Positions 43,803-52,938 of a stretch of 52,980 nucleotides of DNA are shown one piece after another. The first letter of the stretch is position 1. Each line of letters opens with the position of its first letter. This stretch comes from Candidatus Latescibacterota bacterium (GTDB lineage Bacteria > Latescibacterota > UBA2968 > UBA8231), in assembly GCA_016187725.1 (NCBI GenBank), contig JACPJE010000264.1:1-52980 (forward strand). Direction: 5' to 3'. The notes under the pieces are model-generated. The model had not been told where the DNA came from. It worked only from the letters and a program-made list of their open reading frames with translations, and made no database searches. A program made the translations under genes and the position numbers.

Positions 43803-44703
43803 CGGCCCTCCTCCGCTCCCTGAAGAGCACCCGGATGAAGAGGATACTGAGCGAGAGCAGGAAGAGCAGCAGCAGCATGGCCGCCGCCGCGCCCCGCCCC
43901 AACTGGAGATTCTCGAAGGCGATGCGGTAGATGGTGATGGGCACCACCTGGGTGGCCTTGGCCGGCCCGCCCTCGGTCATGATGAAGATCAGGCCGAAAT
44001 CGTTGACCATCCAGATGGTCGCAAAGAGGAAGACCACCCCGATGACGTGCCGCAACTGGGGCAGGGTGACGTTCCAGAAGCGCTGGACCACGTTGGCCCC
44101 GTCCACCTGGGCCGCCTCGTACAGCTCGGTGGAGATGCCCTGCAGGCCGGCCAGCAGCATGATGGTGATATAGGGCATGAAGCGCCAGACATTGGCCACC
44201 ACCACCGCGCCCATGGCCGGACCCGGCTGGGCCAGCCAGGGGACGTTGGCGTCGATGAGCCCCAGGTTGAGCAGAAAATAATTCACCAGCCCGAAGCTGT
44301 CGTGGAAGAGCCAGCGCCACATGTACCCGGTGACCACCGGGGCGATGGCCCAGGGCACCAGCAGGAAGGCGGTGAAGAAGGGGCGGTATTTCTTGATCTC
44401 GTTGAAGACCAGGGCCAGGACCAGCCCCAGCACCAGGGCGATGGGCAGGGAGAGGAAGGTAAATCTGAGTGAACTGCCCACGCTGGACACGAAACTGTGG
44501 CTGCCCAGCAGCTTGGCGTAGTTGGCCAGGCCCACCCACTCGCTCTGTCCCCCCTTGAGCAGGCGCACCTTCTCCATGCTCATGATCAGGTTGTTGAGGA
44601 TGGGCCAGAGGATGATCACCGCCAGCACCAGGAGGGCCGGCATCAGGAAATAATAAGGGGTCAGCTGTTTTTGCAGCCTGGAGGAACGGAGGCTAGTAAT
44701 CAT
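43792..44703 (-). CDS. Sugar ABC permease, MalF/UgpA type
   Basis: 303 residues, six helices. The EAA loop is ISTELYEAAQVDGANVVQRFWNVTLP, with the opening YYFLMPALLVLAVIILWPILNN. It overlaps both the binding-protein gene (44693) and the MalG-type gene. It is the partner of 42918-43802. Confidence 0.94.
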   Translation of the reverse strand: MITSLRSSRLQKQLTPYYFLMPALLVLAVIILWPILNNLIMSMEKVRLLKGGQSEWVGLANYAKLLGSHSFVSSVGSSLRFTFLSLPIALVLGLVLALVFNEIKKYRPFFTAFLLVPWAIAPVVTGYMWRWLFHDSFGLVNYFLLNLGLIDANVPWLAQPGPAMGAVVVANVWRFMPYITIMLLAGLQGISTELYEAAQVDGANVVQRFWNVTLPQLRHVIGVVFLFATIWMVNDFGLIFIMTEGGPAKATQVVPITIYRIAFENLQLGRGAAAAMLLLLFLLSLSILFIRVLFRERRRADEN

Positions 44704-46036
44704 TGAGGATCTCGTCCACCTCCTCGGCGGCAGCGTCGAGGGCCTCCTGTGGGCTCAGGGTCCCGGTCAGGGCCATGTTGACCGCGTCGGCGATGGTGCG
44801 CTGGATCTCGGTGATCCCCGGATGTCCGGGCCAGCCCAGGCCGTTGCGGCCGGCCTGGGCCAGCACCTCCAGGCCGATGTACTTGGACTGCACCCCCGGC
44901 GCGTACGCCGCCTGGTGGGCCGGGATGCCGCCCATGGCCGGGTCGGGCACCCCCCACACCGGGTCCTCCACGTTGAGGGCCTTGAGCACGGTCCATGCCT
45001 GCTGGGGCACCCTGGTGTACCCGGTGATGGCGACCATGACCACGTCCAGCAGGGTGCGCGGCGGATTGGGCTCCACCGGCTGGGCCGGGCCGGGCACCGG
45101 GGCCAGCACCAGCTTGGCGGTATCGAACTTGTAGTTGCCCAGCACCACGTCCTGCCACCAGGGCCCCTCGATGGAGAGGGCGGCCTTCTCCGTGCACCAG
45201 TGGGCGGCGTTATCGTCGAAGGCATAAGCGGCGCTGGCCGAGGGGAAGAACCCCGCCTGCTTCATCTCCATCAGGAAATTGAGCGCCGCCAGCCCGGCCG
45301 GGCCGTTGAAGGTCGCCCGGGTCCAGCCCTGGTCGAAGACCCGCCCGCCCGCCTTGTACAGCAGGGGCAGGAAGCGGTAGGCCGTGTCCAGGTTCACACC
45401 CCCGGGCATGGTAAAGGTGTGGATGCCCCTTTCCTTGAGCACCGGGCCCATGGCCTTCATCTCCTCCCAGGTGCGGGGGATCTGCAGCTGGTACTTGTCC
45501 AGGATGGACTGGTTGACCGCCAGGATGAAGGGCAGCATGGTGATGGGCAGGCCGTAGTGCTTGCCCTGGTACTCGACCTGCTCCAGGACGTTGGGAAAGA
45601 AGCGCTCGGCCACCTGGGGGAAGTCGGGAAAACTCTCCAGCGCGTACAAGCCCCCCAACTGGCCGAACTCCACCGAGTACTTGTGGTGGACGCGGATGAT
45701 GTCGGGCCCCTCCCCCACGATGGTGGTGCTGATCAGGCTCTCCCGCTGGGTGGCCCAGTCGCGGATCTCCAGTTCGATCTGGATGTCCTGCCTGCTGCTG
45801 TTGAAGTTCCTGACCGCCTGCTTGATCCAGGCCTGGTGCCCGGGCACCCCGCCGAAATCCCACACCACCACCTTCACCGGCTCGGCCCCTCCCCCGTCGG
45901 GCAGGCTCAACGAGGCGGCGAATAAAAACAGGAATAGCGCTCTCAAACCCCTTGTCCCCAAGAGATGGTTTTGCCGGCCCAATTTAGCCAATGCCTCTGT
46001 GCCCCGCAAGCGACCGGCCCTGCCCCGCAACGACAA
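44693..46036 (-). CDS. Extracellular sugar-binding protein, family 1 (UgpB/MalE-like), copy 1
   Basis: Up to 447 residues; there is no ATG, only TTG codons (46036, 45961, 45946), so the true start is unresolved. The signal peptide ALFLFLFAASLSLPDGGGAEP begins around residue 33 of the longest form, which suggests a start at 45961 or 45946. Motifs VWDFGGVPGHQAWIKQAVRNF, HHKYSVEFGQLGGLYALES and GPWWQDVVLGNYKF match the copy at 39299-40564. It heads the MalFG-type operon and overlaps the permease gene by 11 bases. Confidence 0.9.
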   Translation of the reverse strand: MSLRGRAGRLRGTEALAKLGRQNHLLGTRGLRALFLFLFAASLSLPDGGGAEPVKVVVWDFGGVPGHQAWIKQAVRNFNSSRQDIQIELEIRDWATQRESLISTTIVGEGPDIIRVHHKYSVEFGQLGGLYALESFPDFPQVAERFFPNVLEQVEYQGKHYGLPITMLPFILAVNQSILDKYQLQIPRTWEEMKAMGPVLKERGIHTFTMPGGVNLDTAYRFLPLLYKAGGRVFDQGWTRATFNGPAGLAALNFLMEMKQAGFFPSASAAYAFDDNAAHWCTEKAALSIEGPWWQDVVLGNYKFDTAKLVLAPVPGPAQPVEPNPPRTLLDVVMVAITGYTRVPQQAWTVLKALNVEDPVWGVPDPAMGGIPAHQAAYAPGVQSKYIGLEVLAQAGRNGLGWPGHPGITEIQRTIADAVNMALTGTLSPQEALDAAAEEVDEILNDY

Positions 46037-46120
46037 AGAGATTGGATCGCCCCGGCCAAAGTGTTACTTTATTCGCTATTCGCTGCGCTGCCCCTGGTCG
46101 CAGCGCGAAAGGGGCTTCTT

Positions 46121-47158
46121 ATGCCATTCCTCCGCTTCGCCTCCTTGCTGGCCGCCTTTGCGCTGGCCGAAGGGTGCGGAGAAGACGAAAAGCGCAGCCC
46201 CGCCGGGCCGGTGCCCGATCCGACCGCCCTGGAACGGCTCACCATGGGCGACGCCCTCTACCAGGTGGACGAATCCTCCGGCGATCTGCAGCCCTCCATC
46301 TTGCTGTTGCGCCCTGCGGGAGGGGCGGTGATCCTGCCGGTGAGCATATGCGAGTTCGAGGTCATCTATGCCCAGATGCACGCCCACTTTGGCCGGCCTC
46401 TTTCCCACGACCTGATCAAAACCCTGGCGGATCTTCTGGGCATGTCTGTGCCCCGGATCGTGCTGGACACCCAAGCGGGCGATTCGCTGAAAGCCCATAT
46501 TGTCATGCAGGCCGCCCAGGAGCAGGTCGAAATGCCCGTCTCAGTGGGCGACGCCGTGGCCATCGCCCAGCGCATGTCCGCCGAGATCATGGGGACCCAG
46601 CGGCTCATCGCCCAGCACGATTTCCAGACCGACGCCACCTCCCAGCAAGCCGCCCCCTTTGCCGCGCCCACGGACCAGGCAGTCGGCCCTGTCCGCAAGC
46701 CCGCCCGCCTGGCCCAGACCACCGGAGAGCTGGTGGAGATGCGGGTGCTGGGGCTGCTGCAGCTCTCCTTTTCCCGCGAGGTCCTCCTGGTGCTGGTCGA
46801 CCATGCAGAGCAGGTTGCCTTTCCCCTCACCATCAGCCGCTGCCAGGGTTTTGCCGTCTTCTCCGGGCTCCAGCCCGGCGACTTCCCCCCCACCCTGCCC
46901 CCGGATCTCATGAAGAGCATGCTCGCCCGCTCCAAGGCGCGGCTGACCCACGTGGCCGTGACCCGGATCGAGGACCGCACCTTCATCGGCGAGATCGGCC
47001 TGGCTCAGGGAGACCGTGCGGTGGCCATCGATGCCCGGCCCAGCGATGCGATCGCCCTGGCCCTGCGCGTGGGAGCGCCGATCCGCGTCCACCAAACCCT
47101 GCTGGAGCACTTCGGGGAAGACCCCGCAGGGTACCTGGCCGCCTTTGCGAATCAGTGA
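46121..47158 (+). CDS. Exported DUF151 (bifunctional nuclease, BFN) tandem-domain protein
   Basis: 345 residues from ATG 46121 behind AAAGGGG. The N-terminus MPFLRFASLLAAFALAEGC is signal-like with a Cys at the end, unusual for this normally cytoplasmic family. Two BFN-like halves are visible: residues about 35-160 (AVILPVSICEFEVIYA, KTLADLLGMSVPRIVLD, degenerate) and about 190-340 with the canonical ARPSDAIALALRVGAPIRV. Family members have weak RNase/DNase activity. The start of the divergent UgpB-like gene is on the other strand within 200 bases. Confidence 0.82.
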   Translation: MPFLRFASLLAAFALAEGCGEDEKRSPAGPVPDPTALERLTMGDALYQVDESSGDLQPSILLLRPAGGAVILPVSICEFEVIYAQMHAHFGRPLSHDLIKTLADLLGMSVPRIVLDTQAGDSLKAHIVMQAAQEQVEMPVSVGDAVAIAQRMSAEIMGTQRLIAQHDFQTDATSQQAAPFAAPTDQAVGPVRKPARLAQTTGELVEMRVLGLLQLSFSREVLLVLVDHAEQVAFPLTISRCQGFAVFSGLQPGDFPPTLPPDLMKSMLARSKARLTHVAVTRIEDRTFIGEIGLAQGDRAVAIDARPSDAIALALRVGAPIRVHQTLLEHFGEDPAGYLAAFANQ

Positions 47159-47166
47159 GTCCCTGT

Positions 47167-47919
47167 ATGGAAAAGGTACTGGTCACCGGGATGAGCGGCC
47201 TGATCGGCACTGCCGTGCGCCATCAGCTGGAAGGCAGGTACACCCTGCGGGCCCTCAACCGTCGCCCCCTGCCCGGGGTGGACTGCCACCAGGGGGATAT
47301 CGCCGACCTGGATGCCATCCTGCCGGCCTTCGAGGGCCAGGACGCGGTGGTGCACCTGGCCGCCTTGCTGGGCGACGACTGGGAAGGGGTGCTCAAGTAC
47401 AACGTCCTGGGTACCTACAACGTCTTTGAAGCGGCGCGGCGGGCCGGGGTCAAACGCATCGTCTACGCCAGCAGCGGCACCGCGGTCATCGGCTGGGAAA
47501 AGCATCCGCCCTACGCCGATCTGGCGGCCGGCCGTTACGACCAGGTGCCCCCCACCTGGCCCCTGATCACTGACCAGACCCCCATCTACCCTGCGGGCCT
47601 GTACGGCTGCAGCAAGGTCTGGGGCGAGGCCCTGGCCCGCCACTACGCCGAGGCCCACGGGCTCTCCGTCTTCTGCCTGCGCCTGGGCCGGGTCAACCCC
47701 GAGAACCGCCCCACCCAGGCGCGCGAATACTGCGCCTGGTGCAGCCAGCGCGATGCGGCCCAGATGGTGGAAAAATGCCTGGCCGCCCCCGCCGAACTGC
47801 GCTTCGAGATCTTCTACGTGGCCTCAGACAACCGCTGGGCGTACCGCAGCCTGGCCAATGCCCGCCGGCTGCTGGGCTTCGCCCCCCAGGATTCGGCCGA
47901 AGACTACCGCCAGGGCTGA
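47167..47919 (+). CDS. NAD-dependent epimerase/dehydratase (extended SDR)
   Basis: 250 residues from ATG 47167. The NAD motif is TGMSGLIG, with DAVVHLAALLGD and the catalytic YGCSK. The C-terminal substrate part is short and resembles uronate dehydrogenases or small epimerases, so a sugar-acid dehydrogenase (uronate to lactone) is possible. It lies 8 bases after the DUF151 gene and 12 bases before the membrane protein gene. Confidence 0.88.
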   Translation: MEKVLVTGMSGLIGTAVRHQLEGRYTLRALNRRPLPGVDCHQGDIADLDAILPAFEGQDAVVHLAALLGDDWEGVLKYNVLGTYNVFEAARRAGVKRIVYASSGTAVIGWEKHPPYADLAAGRYDQVPPTWPLITDQTPIYPAGLYGCSKVWGEALARHYAEAHGLSVFCLRLGRVNPENRPTQAREYCAWCSQRDAAQMVEKCLAAPAELRFEIFYVASDNRWAYRSLANARRLLGFAPQDSAEDYRQG

Positions 47920-47931
47920 GGCCGTCCGGCC

Positions 47932-49908
47932 ATGTCCTCCCCTCCAGGTCCTCCCCCCGGACCACCCGGCAGCCTGAGCGGGCGCGCCCTGCTCCTGGGC
48001 GCCGCCCTGGTGCTGGTGATCAGCCTGGGCGCCCCCGGCGCCACTTGGGTCCTGGGCTCCTCGGAGATCACCTGGTCCTTCTTCCCCATCGGCGTGGGAT
48101 TTCCCTTCCTCTGCCTGCTTTTCCTCAACATCGCCCTCCGTTCCAGGCGCCCGGCGTGGGCCCTGAGCCCGGCCGAACTGGCCACGGTCCTGGCCATGGG
48201 GCTGGTGGTCGCCGGCATCCCCTTCTTCATGATGGGTTATGTGCTGGCCATCCCCACCACCCCGTACTACTTCGCCTCGCCCGAAAACCAATGGGACCGC
48301 TACATCCTGCCCCACCTGCCCCGCTGGCCCATCCCCAGCAACGAAGGTCTGGCCATGACCTGGTTCTTCGAGGGCCTGCCCTTCGGTGAGCCGGTACCCT
48401 GGAGCACTCTGTTCGATGCCTGGGTCATGCCTCTGTTCTGGTGGTTCAGCTTCATCTGGTCCCTGTATTTCGCCTGCTTCGCCCTGGTGGTGATCCTGCG
48501 AAGACAGTGGATCGAGCGCGAGCGCCTGGCCTATCCGCTCATGGAGATCCCCCAGGCTCTGCTGGCTGACCCCGACCCACCCACTCAGGTCCCGGCCATC
48601 CTGCGCCGTCGGCTGCTATGGCTGGGCACCGCCCTGCCCCTCTCCATCGCCCTGTGGAACATCGCCGGCTTCTTCTACCCCTTCCTGTCGCAGATCAGCT
48701 GGGACTACGCGGTGCAGGTCGGCCGGAGTTTTCCACCGCTCAACATCCGCCTCTACTTCCCGGTGGTCGGCTTCATGTATTTCGCCAATCTCAACATCTC
48801 CTTCAGCATCTGGTTCTTCTACCTGGTCGCCCTCTTCGAGGAGGGGGTGTGCAACCGCCTGGGGCTGGGCATCTCCGAGGGCGACGCCTTTGTGGTGGGT
48901 GGTTTCCCCACCACCTCGTGGCAGTGCTGGGGGGCCTTTGTAGCCATGGTGCTGTGGGGGTTGTGGATGGCCCACGACCACCTGGGCGAGGTCTGGCGCA
49001 AGGCCCGCGACCCGGGCTGTCCGGTGGACGACTCCCGCGAATTGCTCTCCTACCGGGCGGCGGTGGTCGGGCTGATCCTGGCGGTGGCCTACCTGCTGAC
49101 CTGGCTGTGCAAGGCCGGCCTGCCCCTGCCGGCGGCGGCCCTCTTCCTCGCCGGGGTGCTCATCGCCTATCTGGGTATCACCCGCCTGGTGGTGCAGGCC
49201 GGGGTCTACTACCTGACCACGCCCATGGTCAGCCAGGCCATGACCCTGGCGGTGCTGGGGAGCAAGGCCATCGGCGCGCCGGGTTTGGTGGCCCTGAGCC
49301 TGACCTTTTCCTTCTTCGGCGACGTGCAGTCCATCTTCATGCCCGCCGCTGCCCACGCTTCCAGGCTGCACGATACCCTGGGGCTGGGCCGCCGCGGCCT
49401 TTGCCTGGCCATCGCCCTGGCCCTGGGCCTGAGTTTTGCCGTATCCACCCTCTACATCCTCTACATGGCCTACGATCAGGGGGCTTCGAACTTCCGCTCC
49501 TGGTTCTTCCGCGTCTCGGGCGGGGCCGGGGTGCTGGCCTTCGACTACGCCGCCGCCAGGATCGCCAACCCAACCGGAGTCCAGTACCAGAAGCTGGCCT
49601 ATTTCGGGGCCGGCGCCCTGGCCATGTCGGTGTTGACCTTCCTGCACTACCGTTTGCCCTGGTGGCCCCTGCACCCCATCGGCCTGACCATCGTCTCTGC
49701 TTGGATGATCCGCAACCAGGCCGCCGCCATCTTCGTGGCCTGGGCCGCCAAGAGCATCCTCATGCGCCTGGGCGGCATCGATCTCTACCGCCGGGCAGCC
49801 CCCTTCTTCATCGGCCTGATCCTGGGCCATTTCCTGGGGGTGGGCCTCTCCTTCATCGTCGACGCCCTCTGTTTCCCCGGCAACGGCCATCCTATCCTCC
49901 ACGGCTAG
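47932..49908 (+). CDS. Large polytopic membrane protein, DUF6785/DUF6784-like, copy 1
   Basis: 658 residues with about 13-15 hydrophobic helices and a Pro-rich start. Conserved blocks shared with the copy at 50819-52786 include GSSEITWSFFPIGVGFPF, IPSNEGLAMTWFFEGLPFGEPVPWSTL, LRRQWIERERLAYPLMEIPQAL, and a FFGDVQSIFMPAAAHASRLHDTLG stretch (motif class). It resembles an uncharacterised family common in Planctomycetes- and Latescibacteria-like genomes, and may be a transporter related to oligopeptide carriers. No function is proven. Confidence 0.85.
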   Translation: MSSPPGPPPGPPGSLSGRALLLGAALVLVISLGAPGATWVLGSSEITWSFFPIGVGFPFLCLLFLNIALRSRRPAWALSPAELATVLAMGLVVAGIPFFMMGYVLAIPTTPYYFASPENQWDRYILPHLPRWPIPSNEGLAMTWFFEGLPFGEPVPWSTLFDAWVMPLFWWFSFIWSLYFACFALVVILRRQWIERERLAYPLMEIPQALLADPDPPTQVPAILRRRLLWLGTALPLSIALWNIAGFFYPFLSQISWDYAVQVGRSFPPLNIRLYFPVVGFMYFANLNISFSIWFFYLVALFEEGVCNRLGLGISEGDAFVVGGFPTTSWQCWGAFVAMVLWGLWMAHDHLGEVWRKARDPGCPVDDSRELLSYRAAVVGLILAVAYLLTWLCKAGLPLPAAALFLAGVLIAYLGITRLVVQAGVYYLTTPMVSQAMTLAVLGSKAIGAPGLVALSLTFSFFGDVQSIFMPAAAHASRLHDTLGLGRRGLCLAIALALGLSFAVSTLYILYMAYDQGASNFRSWFFRVSGGAGVLAFDYAAARIANPTGVQYQKLAYFGAGALAMSVLTFLHYRLPWWPLHPIGLTIVSAWMIRNQAAAIFVAWAAKSILMRLGGIDLYRRAAPFFIGLILGHFLGVGLSFIVDALCFPGNGHPILHG

Positions 49909-49929
49909 ACCGCAGACCTCCCCATCCGC

Positions 49930-49959
49930 TTGACACGCTCTCCGCCGGAGAGATATCTT
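49930..49959 (+). promoter_or_regulatory. Candidate sigma-70-type promoter before CBM9-like gene
   Basis: TTGACA (49930-49935) is a perfect -35 box, followed after 18 bases by TATCTT (49954-49959), 4/6 for the -10. The gap between the two genes is 87 bases. It could give the CBM9-like gene its own start. Confidence 0.4.
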
Positions 49960-49995
49960 GTCAGACCGATCCTCCCTTTTCGCGGAGCAGTTCCC

Positions 49996-50817
49996 ATGTC
50001 CAAAGCCCTATTGACGTTTTGCCTGACCCTGATCTGTAGCACCTCCCTCAGCGCCCAGACCCCCATCCTGCACCTGCCCATGCTGCGCAGCGCCCCGGCC
50101 ATCGACGGCGACCTGGGCGAGTGGAAGGAACTGGCCTTCAGCGACGGGATCTGGGATATCTACCGCCTGCGCCAGACTCCCTGGTTCGACCCTTCCCGCA
50201 ACCGGCTCACCGACCACGGCGACGAGCCCTCTCCCGAGGACGACCTGCAGGCGCGCTACTACACCGCCTGGAACCAGCGCTATCTCTACCTGGGCGCCGA
50301 GGTGCGGGACAATGCCAACGACGTGGACGACCCCGAGCACCAGGACCAGCGCTGGTACTTCAAGGACTGCATCTGCTGGTTCATCGAGGCCCCCCGCGAC
50401 CTGGCCCCCGAATTCTTCGGCCAGGGGGACAACGCCTTCTGTTTTCTCATCGACGCCCGCAAGCCCACCTACGGCGCCTGGTGGCGGCACGGCTCCCCGG
50501 ATTCTACTTATATCGAAGAGCCCCTGCCCAAGGGCGCCGTCGAGTACCAGCTGCGCATGGACCCCTGGGGCCACAGCCCAGCTGACTTCATCCTCGAAGC
50601 CCGGGTGGACCTGCAGGCCACCTTTGCCAGGAGCGACCCGCGCTGGACCCCGCCCCAGGTGGGCGACGTCTGGAGCCTGGAAATCGTCCACACCGATCCC
50701 GACGGCGGTCCGTACGGCGGCCACTTCATCGTCTACGGCACCGGCGACGACGACTCGACCTGGGGCGAGGCGATCCTGACCGGGCCCACCCGACCAGTCG
50801 AGCGCCTGGACAAGTAG
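49996..50817 (+). CDS. Secreted CBM9-like (carbohydrate-binding) protein
   Basis: 273 residues from ATG 49996; the signal peptide ends at TSLSAQ. The CBM9 opening is APAIDGDLGEWKELAFSDGIWD, then YYTAWNQRYLYLGAEVRDNANDVDDP, FKDCICWFIEA and a C-terminal WSLEIVHTDPDG, the order of family 9 modules and related xylanase domains. No catalytic module is attached. It is 1 base ahead of the second DUF6785-like gene, and so pairs with it. Confidence 0.85.
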   Translation: MSKALLTFCLTLICSTSLSAQTPILHLPMLRSAPAIDGDLGEWKELAFSDGIWDIYRLRQTPWFDPSRNRLTDHGDEPSPEDDLQARYYTAWNQRYLYLGAEVRDNANDVDDPEHQDQRWYFKDCICWFIEAPRDLAPEFFGQGDNAFCFLIDARKPTYGAWWRHGSPDSTYIEEPLPKGAVEYQLRMDPWGHSPADFILEARVDLQATFARSDPRWTPPQVGDVWSLEIVHTDPDGGPYGGHFIVYGTGDDDSTWGEAILTGPTRPVERLDK

Positions 50818-50818
50818 C

Positions 50819-52786
50819 ATGCCCACCGAAGGCGAGCGCAGCGGCCTGACCTTCCGCTCCCTGGTCCTGGGCCTGCTGATGGTGCTGGTGGTGTGTCTGG
50901 GCGCTCCCTATGCCATCTGGGTGCTGGGCTCCTCGGAGATCACCTGGTCCTTCTTCCCCATTGGGGTGGGCTTCCCCTTCATCTGCCTCATCCTCCTCAA
51001 CATCCTGGTCAAGACCCTGAAGCCGGAATGGACCCTGCGCCCAGCCGAGTTGATGACGGTGATGGTCATGGGCCTGGTGACCACCGGCATTCCCATCTTC
51101 ATGGTGGGCTTTGTGCTCTCCATCCCCACCACCCCCGAGTATTTCACCTCGGCCGAGAACCAGTGGGACCAATTTCTGATCCCCCACCTGCCCCGCTGGC
51201 TCATCCCCAGCAACGAAGGCCTGGCCATGACCTGGTTCTTCGAAGGCCTGCCCTTCGGCGAGCCGGTGCCCTGGAGCACCCTGCTGGACGCCTGGACCAT
51301 GCCCCTGTTCTGGTGGCTGAGCTTTGTCTGGTCCCTGTACTTCGCCTGCTTCGCCATGGTGGTCATCTTGCGGAGGCAGTGGGTCGAGCGCGAGCGCCTG
51401 GCCTATCCCCTCATGGAGGTCCCCCAGGCCCTGATGGTGGAGGAGGGCAGCGCCGACCGCGTCCCGGCGATCCTGCGCAATAAAGTCTTCTGGATCGGCG
51501 CCGGCGTACCCCTCTTCATCGCCCTGTGGAACACCGTCGGTTTCTTCTTCCACTTTTTCCCCCAGATCTCGTGGGACTACCCGGTGCAGGTGGCCCGCAG
51601 CTTTCCCCCGATCAATATCCGCCTCTACTTCCCGGTCATCGGCTTCATGTATTTCGCCAACCTCAACGTCTCCTTCAGCATCTGGTTCTTCTACATCTTC
51701 ACCCTGGTCGAGGAGGGCATCTTCAACCGCTTCGGCCTGGGGATCACGGGAGCCACTGAGGTCGACGCCTTCATCTGGGGCCTGCCCTCCACCTCCTGGC
51801 AGTGCTGGGGCGCCTTCATGGTGATGGTGCTGTGGGGGTTGTGGATGGCCCGCGACCACCTGCGCGAGGTCTGGCGCAAGGCCCGCGACCAGGGTTATCC
51901 GGTCGACGATTCCCGCGAACTGCTCTCCTACCGGGTGGCGGTGGCCGGGTTGATCCTGGCGGTGCTCTTCATGCTGGCCTGGCTGTGCAAGGCCGGCATG
52001 TCCCCACTGGTGGCCCTGCTCTTCCTGAGTTTCGTGCTCATCGCCTACCTGGGCATCACCCGCCTGGTGGTCCAGGCCGGCGTCTACTACCTGACCACCC
52101 CGGTGGTGGCCGAGTCCATGACCACGGTGACCCTGGGCACCAGCGCCATCCCGCCCAGCGGCCTGGCGGCCCTGGGGCTGTGCTATTCCTTCTTCGGCGA
52201 CGTGCAGTCCATCTTCATGCCCGCCGCTGCCAACGCCTCCAAGCTGCACGACCGTCTGCGCATGAGCCGGCGCGGCCTGAGCCTGGCCATCGCCCTGGCC
52301 GTGCTGGTGGGCTTTGCGGCCTCCATCTCCTATATCATCTACATGGCCTACGACCAGGGAGCCTCCAATTTCAGCTCGTGGTTTTTTAGAGTTTCGGGCG
52401 GGGCCGGCCTGCGCAGCTTTGAGGAGGCCGTGGCCAAGATCAAGACGCCGGTCGGCCCCAACCTGCCCAAGCTGACTTTCTTCGGGGCCGGCGCCCTGGG
52501 CATGACCCTGCTCACCTTCATGCAGTACCGCTTCCCCTGGTGGCCCCTCCATCCCATCGGGCTGGCCATCGCCGCGGTGTGGATGGTCCGCAACCAGGCC
52601 GCCCCCATCTTCATCGCCTGGGCGGCGAAAAACATCATCATGCGCTTCGGCGGCATCGACCTCTACCGCAAGGCCACCCCCTTTTTCGTCGGCCTGATCA
52701 GCGGCCACTTCCTGGGGGTGGGCATCTCCTTCATCCTGGACATGATCTTCTTTCCCGGTAACGGCCACCCCATCCTGCACGGCTGA
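50819..52786 (+). CDS. Large polytopic membrane protein, DUF6785/DUF6784-like, copy 2
   Basis: 655 residues. Similar along its whole length to the 47932-49908 product: ITWSFFPIGVGFPFICL, IPSNEGLAMTWFFEG, YAIWVLGSSE, PGNGHPILHG at the end. The pair is the product of a duplication with a CBM9-like gene between. About 13-15 transmembrane helices. A transporter role is likely but unproven. It ends 15 bases ahead of a 13-codon ORF. Confidence 0.85.
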   Translation: MPTEGERSGLTFRSLVLGLLMVLVVCLGAPYAIWVLGSSEITWSFFPIGVGFPFICLILLNILVKTLKPEWTLRPAELMTVMVMGLVTTGIPIFMVGFVLSIPTTPEYFTSAENQWDQFLIPHLPRWLIPSNEGLAMTWFFEGLPFGEPVPWSTLLDAWTMPLFWWLSFVWSLYFACFAMVVILRRQWVERERLAYPLMEVPQALMVEEGSADRVPAILRNKVFWIGAGVPLFIALWNTVGFFFHFFPQISWDYPVQVARSFPPINIRLYFPVIGFMYFANLNVSFSIWFFYIFTLVEEGIFNRFGLGITGATEVDAFIWGLPSTSWQCWGAFMVMVLWGLWMARDHLREVWRKARDQGYPVDDSRELLSYRVAVAGLILAVLFMLAWLCKAGMSPLVALLFLSFVLIAYLGITRLVVQAGVYYLTTPVVAESMTTVTLGTSAIPPSGLAALGLCYSFFGDVQSIFMPAAANASKLHDRLRMSRRGLSLAIALAVLVGFAASISYIIYMAYDQGASNFSSWFFRVSGGAGLRSFEEAVAKIKTPVGPNLPKLTFFGAGALGMTLLTFMQYRFPWWPLHPIGLAIAAVWMVRNQAAPIFIAWAAKNIIMRFGGIDLYRKATPFFVGLISGHFLGVGISFILDMIFFPGNGHPILHG

Positions 52787-52801
52787 GAGAGAAAGGCCCC
52801 C

Positions 52802-52843
52802 ATGGCAGAGTACGAGGAGTGGAAGAAGAAGCAGGGGAAATAA
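52802..52843 (+). CDS. Possible 13-residue micro-ORF
   Basis: ATG 52802 to TAA 52843 encodes MAEYEEWKKKQGK, preceded by GAGAAAGG at 52788-52795. It is charged, with no known family. Coding cannot be proven at this length. It follows the second DUF6785-like gene in the same direction. Confidence 0.25.
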   Translation: MAEYEEWKKKQGK

Positions 52844-52914
52844 GAGCCCCTAACAGAATGAAATTCGTCGGCCAAAGCGCGAGCGAGAGACGCAAGGGCA
52901 AGGCGCCCGAAGAA

Positions 52915-52938
52915 GGCGTATTGACCCATAAATACGCC
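52915..52938. repeat. Inverted repeat in right-edge intergenic region
   Basis: GGCGTATT (52915-52922) and AATACGCC (52931-52938) with an 8-base loop, within a stretch (52844-52980) without genes that reads like a dispersed intergenic repeat (AAGGGCAAGGCGCCCGAAG... and GAGGGCAACGCCG). It is cut by the window end, so its full form cannot be judged. Confidence 0.4.

Noticed and set aside
46042..46070. Promoter TTGGAT-N17-TACTTT before the DUF151 gene
   Set aside because: Only 3/6 in the -10 box; too weak to list as a feature.
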